Part shown: positions 1 through 5,186 of the stretch, piece after piece
How positions within the stretch are numbered: position 1 is the first letter of the stretch
Layout: each line of letters starts with the position of its first letter
NCBI GenBank assembly: GCA_903915315.1
Contig: CAIWSO010000575.1
Coordinates: 1-7,042 of the forward strand
Reading direction: 5' to 3'
Origin: an uncultured Spartobacteria bacterium
Lineage (GTDB): Bacteria; Verrucomicrobiota; Verrucomicrobiia; Chthoniobacterales; Terrimicrobiaceae
DNA: 7,042 nt
Made by a program: the position numbers and the translations under genes
The notes under the pieces: model-generated
What the model was told of the DNA's origin: nothing
What the model saw: only the letters and a program-made list of their open reading frames with translations
Database searches by the model: none

Positions 1-313
1 AGTCGGCGGGGATGGTGACCTTCCGCATGTAGGCCATTGGCATGTTCTCCTTGATCGGATGCCCCTCGCGGAACACATCCCCCGGCACCGGCATCGTCTT
101 CCAAGCCTTCGGTTCGGCGAGCTCCTTCCAGAACCCCTCCGGCGCGGGAATCTGAAAATGCCAAGTGCCATCGAGCGAAACATCGGCATCCCCCACCCCG
201 TCGAGTTTCTCGAGCGGAGAGCCGTGCGAGAAAACGGCAAAGGCCGAGAGTTGAAGAAAAACGAACGGCCAGCGGAGGCAGTTCACGAGGCGGGGCAGGG
301 CGGTGTCGGGCAT
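1..313 (-). CDS. Secreted glycoside hydrolase family 2-type enzyme, N-terminal fragment (3' end beyond left edge)
   Basis: The frame opens with ATG at 311-313 and stays open to the left edge, giving 104 complete codons. The first ~31 residues look like a Sec signal peptide: Arg8 and Arg14 precede a hydrophobic run (WPFVFLQLSAFAVF), with likely cleavage near SHG (29-31). From about residue 45 the sequence matches the start of the GH2 sugar-binding jelly roll: a VSLDGTWHFQI strand, then WKTMPVPGD (71-79), then a Tyr-x-Arg-x-Val-x-Ile-Pro segment (95-102). This corresponds to the family pattern LxGxWxF...W..vxVPxx...Y.R.f.vP. The catalytic domain lies outside the window, so beta-galactosidase, glucuronidase, mannosidase or a non-catalytic relative are all possible. 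The ATG lies 50 bp after the esterase stop on the same strand, probably in one operon. No Shine-Dalgarno sequence precedes it; a GTG at codon 10 is an alternative start but would drop Arg8. The secretion and GH2 calls are inferred from pattern, not from a database hit. Confidence 0.72.
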   Translation of the reverse strand, partial: MPDTALPRLVNCLRWPFVFLQLSAFAVFSHGSPLEKLDGVGDADVSLDGTWHFQIPAPEGFWKELAEPKAWKTMPVPGDVFREGHPIKENMPMAYMRKVTIPAD

Positions 314-363
314 AAGCGCTTTATTGTTGGGAATGTTGGCAGTCGGGTTGGGAAAAAAGGATT

Positions 364-2106
364 CTATTTTGGACTATTAACTTTCCACTTTGGCTCGGCG
401 AAGACGATTTTCGTAATGTCCGAACCGGGCTTGGCCTGAATGGTGATGGTGTTTACTTCGCTCCAGCTCTTGAGTGGGTCGTGGGCACCCAGAAAACGCA
501 TGCGCTCGGCGGGAATTTCGAGGGTTTGCCAGTCGTCAGAGGCCGTGATTTCGATTTCAGTTTTGAAGCGGTTGCCGTCCAGGATGACCGTTTGCGGCTG
601 GGTGCAGTAGAAACGGAAGACCATCACGGCACCTTCGGGAGCTTTTCGTTGGGGCTCGCCGAATTGCCTGCAAACCGTGCCGACGTGGACGTTCAAGGCG
701 CGGAAGCCCTTGACGCCGGCGATTTCCGTCGGCACGACATCGCTCCAGGATTCCGAGCCGTCTTCGGCATCGACGCGTGTGGCCACAGCCTTGCCGAGTT
801 TTGAGGGAATGGCGGCGGTGAAGTCCGAGGAAATCACGATATCGCCGGGGTAGCGAAGGTTGGCGAAGGCGAAAACATAGTCGTCCACATTTTTCACCGG
901 GATCTTCGCGACCCAGGTGTCGCCTTTTTTCTCGGCCTTGGCATCGAGCCAGAGGCGGGCGTAGTTGTTCGGCTCCTTGAGACAGGCGTAAACTTCAAGC
1001 GATTCGATTTTCTCGGGCGAACTGGGCTTGATGTGGAACTCCGGCACGCCAGCGGCGTCGAGCTTGATCTCGGAAACCGGGCGCGCGGGCCAAGCGATGT
1101 CTTTTCCGAGGACATGTTTATTGAGCCAGAGGTTGCCGTTGTTCCCGAGCTTGGAAGTGTCGTGATGCGCGCGGGGCTGCAGGGCGAAATCCCACGGCAC
1201 GCCGGGCTGGAATTTTTTGAAATTCGACCCGCCGCGTTCGTGGCCGCCGTGGTGGTCGTTCGTGCCATTCAACCAGAGCGTCGCCGCCGTGATGTAGGGC
1301 GAGTGGGCCTCGGGTGCGACGGAGGCGAGGATGATTTCCTCGGCCGACGTTTTCGGTGGCTCGACATAGGGGTTGTTATAAAGCCAGACCCCCTTGTCGC
1401 GGTAGTAGTTCAGCCAACCGCTGCCGAAGTAGGCCACGACCGCCTTCACGCGCGGATCCATTCCGAGGTTCCACATGAGCGAGCCGCCATAGGAAAAGCC
1501 CCTTGCGCCGATGCGGTTTTTGTCGACCTCCTTCTGGGCGAGTAAATAGCTCAGTGCGCGGCGCTGGATGGCATACCAAAGGTAGTCGGGAGCTTGGCTG
1601 GGCTTGGTGATTTGGGCGGGATCGAACGGCCGGTATCCCTCGGGATTGGCGGATTGCTGATCCATGTTTCCGTAAACGAGCTCCTTCGGATACTTCGTGT
1701 AGTGGGCACGGCCCTCCTTTTTGCCACAATAGTCGTGAGCGAGCACCGCCCAGCCTTCATTCACAAGCCCCATGTCGAGCCTCGGGAAGGCATACCAGCC
1801 GTGGACGTTCATGAGTCCGGGCGCGTTTTTGGCGTCGGCTTTCACGGCGTATTTGCAATACACGCGGACCTCTTCGCCGTTCACATACGCGCTGATGTAG
1901 GAATCCTTGTAGTAAATCCCGTCCTTCGTTTCCTCTGAAATGATCTCCTCCTTGAAATCTCCGGAATCGGGGTCGTAATCCTTCCACACCTCCGGCGGGG
2001 TTGGATGCTTGGGCTGGGCGGCGGGAGCCGTGGCGAGGGATGCCAGAGGGGTTGCGAGCAGTGCCAACGCGAAGGCGCTGGATAAGGCGAATGGGTTTTT
2101 TTTCAT
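364..2106 (-). CDS. Secreted alpha/beta-hydrolase (dienelactone hydrolase/acetylxylan esterase-like) with C-terminal beta-sandwich modules
   Basis: A 580-residue protein with a clear Sec signal peptide: MKKN, a hydrophobic stretch, and probable cleavage after one of the Ala residues at 24-30. Residues ~70-335 form an alpha/beta-hydrolase domain. The nucleophile elbow is GFSYGG (Ser205), preceded by VDKNRIGARG as in acetylxylan esterase/dienelactone hydrolase relatives. The probable acid is Asp284 in LNGTNDHHG and the base His314 or His315 in RAHHD, in the right order and at plausible spacing. Residues ~345-435 look like an Ig-like domain ending in VISSDFTAAIP. Residues ~440-575 form another beta-rich, possibly carbohydrate-binding module (DDWQTLEIPAERMRF, then VNTITIQ, then KIVFAEPKW). 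The likely role is removing acyl groups from a polysaccharide outside the cytoplasm, supported by the flanking glycosidase-like genes. A peptidase of the S9 type is a less likely alternative. The start at 2106 begins exactly at the signal peptide, 36 bp after the upstream stop, with no Shine-Dalgarno sequence. The substrate is unknown. Confidence 0.8.
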   Translation of the reverse strand: MKKNPFALSSAFALALLATPLASLATAPAAQPKHPTPPEVWKDYDPDSGDFKEEIISEETKDGIYYKDSYISAYVNGEEVRVYCKYAVKADAKNAPGLMNVHGWYAFPRLDMGLVNEGWAVLAHDYCGKKEGRAHYTKYPKELVYGNMDQQSANPEGYRPFDPAQITKPSQAPDYLWYAIQRRALSYLLAQKEVDKNRIGARGFSYGGSLMWNLGMDPRVKAVVAYFGSGWLNYYRDKGVWLYNNPYVEPPKTSAEEIILASVAPEAHSPYITAATLWLNGTNDHHGGHERGGSNFKKFQPGVPWDFALQPRAHHDTSKLGNNGNLWLNKHVLGKDIAWPARPVSEIKLDAAGVPEFHIKPSSPEKIESLEVYACLKEPNNYARLWLDAKAEKKGDTWVAKIPVKNVDDYVFAFANLRYPGDIVISSDFTAAIPSKLGKAVATRVDAEDGSESWSDVVPTEIAGVKGFRALNVHVGTVCRQFGEPQRKAPEGAVMVFRFYCTQPQTVILDGNRFKTEIEITASDDWQTLEIPAERMRFLGAHDPLKSWSEVNTITIQAKPGSDITKIVFAEPKWKVNSPK

Positions 2107-2142
2107 GGATTGTTTTTTCTAATTTTTGGGTTGAGCGAGCGT

Positions 2143-3918
2143 TTAGGGGAGTTTGAGCGTTTCTCCCTTGGTGATGAATTGTGCATCGAACCATGGAGCG
2201 GGGTTGGCGCATTCGCCGTCGATCCAGAATTCGTTGAAACCTTTGTCCACCTCGTAATCCTTCCGCACGACGGGGAGGGTTTGGAGGAGGTGCCAATTCA
2301 GGTCGTAGACACCGACCGAGTCGCCGCCTTGATACCACAGATATTGGTCGGTTTTGACTTCGCCTTGAACAGTGAGCGTGCCGCTCCCGGCGTGGACGGT
2401 GAGGTTTTTAACCGAAGAGGGGGCTTCGCCGACCATGCGGAGGTTTTCGATGAGGACCTTGGGTTGGGTGTTTGCCATCACGCGGCCGAAGCCGATGGAG
2501 ACGGCGCCGATGGGGCCGTAGCCGTGGGATTTCGAGGAATAGCGCATGCCCCAACGCCCCGTGGTGCGGGCCGCTTCGCCGATGGGGATTAAGATGTCCT
2601 TGCGGCCGGTGAAGTCGATCGGGACGACATAGTCTTTATTCGGGCCGACTTGCACGACCAGGAACGCCCCGCTGCCGTCGCCGGTGACCGTGAGGGCCAC
2701 GCCGCGCGCTTTCGTTGGATCGCCCTTGAAGGCAAAAGTCGGGAAGCCTTTTGGCTGGAAAATTTCCTCCTTGTTTGAGTTGTCGAGCGAGACCTCCAGG
2801 GCGGAGCCGACATCGGTGAAGGTGTAGTTCCCCACTTCTTTCATCTGCGCGGCCTTGGGCTGCATCAGGAGAGGATTGGCCGCATTCGCAACGGGTGTGG
2901 TAGAGGCATGGGCTTCCGTTTTTTGGACATCCTCGCCGGCACCGATCATGTAGCCCTCGAGGTCCTTGGAGACCGCTTGCGTGGCGGTGGCTGGCTTGGT
3001 GGGGGAGATCGAGTCGGAATAGCCGCTGAGCACGCGGATAATGAATTGCGGGGCTTGGCGAACGAAGGGATTGTCCAACTTCACGCGCATGCCCGGGGCG
3101 ACATACTGGCGCGGCAGGATGCCTCCGAATTCCTGCACCGTCCCCCAATCCGCGTCCTGCTCGCCGCGGGTCAAGATGCTGAAGGGCTGGAGCTCGAAGC
3201 CGCTCCCGGCGCGCCGGGCCTCATAGACGATCTTGGCGTTGTGATGGTAGGAACGAGGAATGTTCACGTAGACCCCGGAAATTTGCTTCCGCAGCTCCGG
3301 CGTGAGCTTGGGGGCGACCTCGCGCCACACGGCGAACTGGTCCGCGATCAATTCCGCGAGGCCGTGTTGTTGGACAACGCCCGGGACGATGCCGAACATG
3401 GGCTCGGGTTTTCCAAAAACATACCCGGGCGAATTGACCGCCGCCCCGAGGCCCATGGTGAAGTGGTTCTCGACCGGGCTCGTGGCGGGGCGGCTGTCTC
3501 GCTCAAGCGCCAGCGCGGCCGTGCCGACGCCGCTGCCGTGGTTGCTGCCCTTGTTGGGGCCCTTGTCGGCTCCGTTCTTTTTGAACCGATACATCAAGTC
3601 CCACGGGTTCGCACCCCCACCCGAGGTGTTCGATGTCATCGGCAGCTTCGAGTTTTGGTAAACAAACATCGCCCACTTGGGGAAACCCCACGGCACATCG
3701 TTGTGGCACTCCGCGCCGTCGTATTCGTGGTGCTGGACGCCGAGGCGGTTGAAAAATTCCGCGTAGTCCCTGGCGGTGATTTCCGGGAGATCGGTCCCGC
3801 TGGCCGGGTAGTAATTTTGGCCGTAGGCCTTGAGGAGGCCGACAACCTCCGTGCCGGCTTCGTGCGCCGCAGGCTCCACCCCGCGCTTGCAGTCCTTCAG
3901 CGTCCAAACGGGTTGGTC
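2143..3918 (-). repeat. Paralogous direct repeat, copy 1 (3' part of the lipoprotein gene)
   Basis: This stretch aligns along its length with 5187-7040 on the same strand, apart from the linker insertions and a few small indels. The longest identical DNA run I found is 41 bp, at 2597-2637, matching 5644-5684. Others are 26 bp (2669-2694 with 5716-5741) and 23 bp (3401-3423 with 6523-6545). It is a gene duplication, not a mobile repeat. Confidence 0.85.
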
Positions 3919-5157
3919 GGTATCCGTGAACGAGCATTTGATGATCTCGTCGCCAATAAGGATTTCGCTGATGTTGAAAAAGGTCGGTAGGCCGTTCAGC
4001 CGTGGCTGGCCATTGCCCGGATCGGGGTAGGCAATACCCGGATCGGGGCGGAAGAGAATGGTGGTATCGGTCGGCGAAATGGATTTCTCCAACTTGCCCT
4101 TGCCCCAGTTCGCAATGCGGCGGTCGGTCTTTTTCCCTTTGCCCATATACTTCGAGCCCTCCGCCGCGATGCCGTAGCAGAGCGAGTGCATCATCGCGCC
4201 CAGGCCGTTCGCCTTGAGTTTGTCGATGAAGGCTTTCAAATCCTCCTCGCCGCGCGGGAAGACCTTCGGGTTCACCGAAAGTGAGTCGCGATCCTGAATC
4301 CAATACTGCCCGCGCCAGGTGTCGGTGTGCATGTAGACGCGCTTGGCATCCAATTTTTTCGCATAGTCGATCAGCGGATCGAGGTCCTCGGGCTTCTCGG
4401 CGCTGATCATCAAATGCGTCGTGTCCTCCGCGTTCTTCTTCCACTCCTCGGCCCATTCCTTGGCGCGTTCATAGGTCCACTCGCCATTGATTTTCGGGTG
4501 GGGGACTTTTTCCTCGGTCCAGATGCGCAGCAACGCCTCGTTGTGCTCCTCGTCATTTTGAGGAACGAAAAAGGCGAAGCCGCCGAGCGGGTCGTTGTCG
4601 GCGCGTTGCCAGAGATACGGCCACGAGGCCTTGCTGTAGGAGCGCAAGGGTTCGAATAGGCCGCCCGCGAGGCACATGTAGTCGAAAGGAACGGTTTCCA
4701 GATGAACCCCGGATTGGAAATTCACCATCAAATTCAAAACGGGCTCGGAGTCTTTAGGCACATTTTCGAGCTTCTCGAGGCGGAAAGAAATGTAGCGCCC
4801 TCCGGCATTCACGGCGAAGGTCGCGCGGGTTTTGTCCTCGGCGGTGAGGATGAGCCTGCCATCCTTCGACTCGGCCGAAGTGAACGGGATGTTTTTTGCA
4901 TCCGGACCCGAGCCGAGGGTCATGTAAAAACCCGGCCCGGGGTTTTTCGGATGGAGCATATTCGAGCTGTTGCCTTGCGTGAACGAGAGCGGCTTGCCAT
5001 CAGGCGCAAAACTCATCGTCACATCCCCGCCCTTGATCGTTTGCGCGCCGGGGCCGCTCTTGCCGGTATCGGTGGCGGTGATTTTTGGCGGCGGGGAGGG
5101 TTTGCAGGAGGCAAGCAGGCAAAATGCGGCGGCGAATAGGAGCAGGAGTAGCTGCAT
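2143..5157 (-). CDS. Predicted lipoprotein, large multidomain TIM-barrel glycoside hydrolase-like protein (complete copy of a tandem pair)
   Basis: A 1004-residue protein. The ATG at 5155-5157 was chosen because it begins at MQLLLLLF, which runs into a lipobox (Leu15-Ala16-Ser17-Cys18). The longer ATG start at 5241 would put 28 non-signal residues in front and overlap the preceding gene. Residues ~45-230 look like an N-terminal beta-sandwich. Residues ~250-640 look like a (beta/alpha)8 barrel containing RVYMHTDTWRGQYW (273-286) and EYDGAECHND (478-487); Asp480 and Glu483 are candidate catalytic or sugar-contacting residues. A small beta module (~353-441) interrupts the barrel. Residues ~640-715 are beta-rich, ~715-770 a linker, and ~772-1004 one or two jelly-roll-like modules. 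The role is probably hydrolysis or binding of a glycan at the cell envelope. I cannot place it in a numbered GH family, and activity is inferred. Lys19 follows the lipid Cys, so there is no Asp retention signal by the E. coli rule. It lies 29 bp downstream of its paralog and 36 bp upstream of the esterase. Confidence 0.78.
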   Translation of the reverse strand: MQLLLLLFAAAFCLLASCKPSPPPKITATDTGKSGPGAQTIKGGDVTMSFAPDGKPLSFTQGNSSNMLHPKNPGPGFYMTLGSGPDAKNIPFTSAESKDGRLILTAEDKTRATFAVNAGGRYISFRLEKLENVPKDSEPVLNLMVNFQSGVHLETVPFDYMCLAGGLFEPLRSYSKASWPYLWQRADNDPLGGFAFFVPQNDEEHNEALLRIWTEEKVPHPKINGEWTYERAKEWAEEWKKNAEDTTHLMISAEKPEDLDPLIDYAKKLDAKRVYMHTDTWRGQYWIQDRDSLSVNPKVFPRGEEDLKAFIDKLKANGLGAMMHSLCYGIAAEGSKYMGKGKKTDRRIANWGKGKLEKSISPTDTTILFRPDPGIAYPDPGNGQPRLNGLPTFFNISEILIGDEIIKCSFTDTDQPVWTLKDCKRGVEPAAHEAGTEVVGLLKAYGQNYYPASGTDLPEITARDYAEFFNRLGVQHHEYDGAECHNDVPWGFPKWAMFVYQNSKLPMTSNTSGGGANPWDLMYRFKKNGADKGPNKGSNHGSGVGTAALALERDSRPATSPVENHFTMGLGAAVNSPGYVFGKPEPMFGIVPGVVQQHGLAELIADQFAVWREVAPKLTPELRKQISGVYVNIPRSYHHNAKIVYEARRAGSGFELQPFSILTRGEQDADWGTVQEFGGILPRQYVAPGMRVKLDNPFVRQAPQFIIRVLSGYSDSISPTKPATATQAVSKDLEGYMIGAGEDVQKTEAHASTTPVANAANPLLMQPKAAQMKEVGNYTFTDVGSALEVSLDNSNKEEIFQPKGFPTFAFKGDPTKARGVALTVTGDGSGAFLVVQVGPNKDYVVPIDFTGRKDILIPIGEAARTTGRWGMRYSSKSHGYGPIGAVSIGFGRVMANTQPKVLIENLRMVGEAPSSVKNLTVHAGSGTLTVQGEVKTDQYLWYQGGDSVGVYDLNWHLLQTLPVVRKDYEVDKGFNEFWIDGECANPAPWFDAQFITKGETLKLP
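2146..2844 (-). other. C-terminal jelly-roll-like module(s) of the lipoprotein
   Basis: Residues ~772-1004 are beta-rich and have their counterpart at 5190-5963 in the paralog. The first half (TFTDVGSALEVSLD, RGVALTVTGDGSGAFLVVQ, YVVPIDFTGRKDILIP, VLIENLRMVG) resembles CBM-type jelly rolls that close catalytic barrels. The second half (TVHAGSGTLTVQGEV, YLWYQGG, FNEFWIDGE) looks like a separate small beta-sandwich. Carbohydrate binding is inferred from architecture only. Confidence 0.5.
3835..4101 (-). other. Small beta module inserted in the TIM barrel
   Basis: Residues ~353-441 of the complete paralog separate the early barrel strands from the DGAE strand. The segment begins KLEKSISPTDTTILF, contains FFNISEILIGDEIIKCSF, then VWTLKDCKRG, and ends AAHEAGTEVVG. 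This follows a pattern I know from small beta domains in phage-tail and surface proteins: thresholded Thr-rich strand, IGxExI, a Leu-x-x-Cys-x-Arg-Gly turn, then AAHxAGxxV. The truncated paralog keeps the last part (WTLTHCNRS, HEAGIEV). Its function is unknown; it may shape or cover the substrate cleft. Confidence 0.55.
5104..5157 (-). other. Lipoprotein signal peptide with lipobox LASC
   Basis: The first 18 codons encode a Leu/Ala/Phe-rich hydrophobic stretch ending in Leu-Ala-Ser-Cys, a canonical signal peptidase II lipobox. It is followed by a Pro/Ser-rich tether (KPSPPPK). The n-region (Met-Gln) has no Lys or Arg, which is unusual. An in-frame CTG at 5176-5178 would add KTSKPH and supply two lysines, so the true start is slightly uncertain although the lipobox is not. 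Confidence 0.75.
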
Positions 5158-5186
5158 ATGTGGTTTTGAGGTTTTCAGAGGGAGCG

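Noticed and set aside
314..363. Possible terminator between the esterase and the GH2-type gene (a T6 run on the minus strand)
   Set aside because: No GC-rich inverted repeat precedes the T run. An AAGCGCTT palindrome nearby is only 8 bp and abuts the GH2 start codon.
1757..2338. A 193-codon minus-strand frame bridging the end of the lipoprotein gene and the start of the esterase
   Set aside because: It is out of frame with two well-supported genes and its Arg-rich translation shows no recognisable domain.
2908..3990. A 360-codon open frame on the plus strand
   Set aside because: It lies entirely antisense to the lipoprotein gene. Its translation is rich in Arg, Gly and Ala without domain patterns, as expected for a complementary frame in GC-rich coding DNA.
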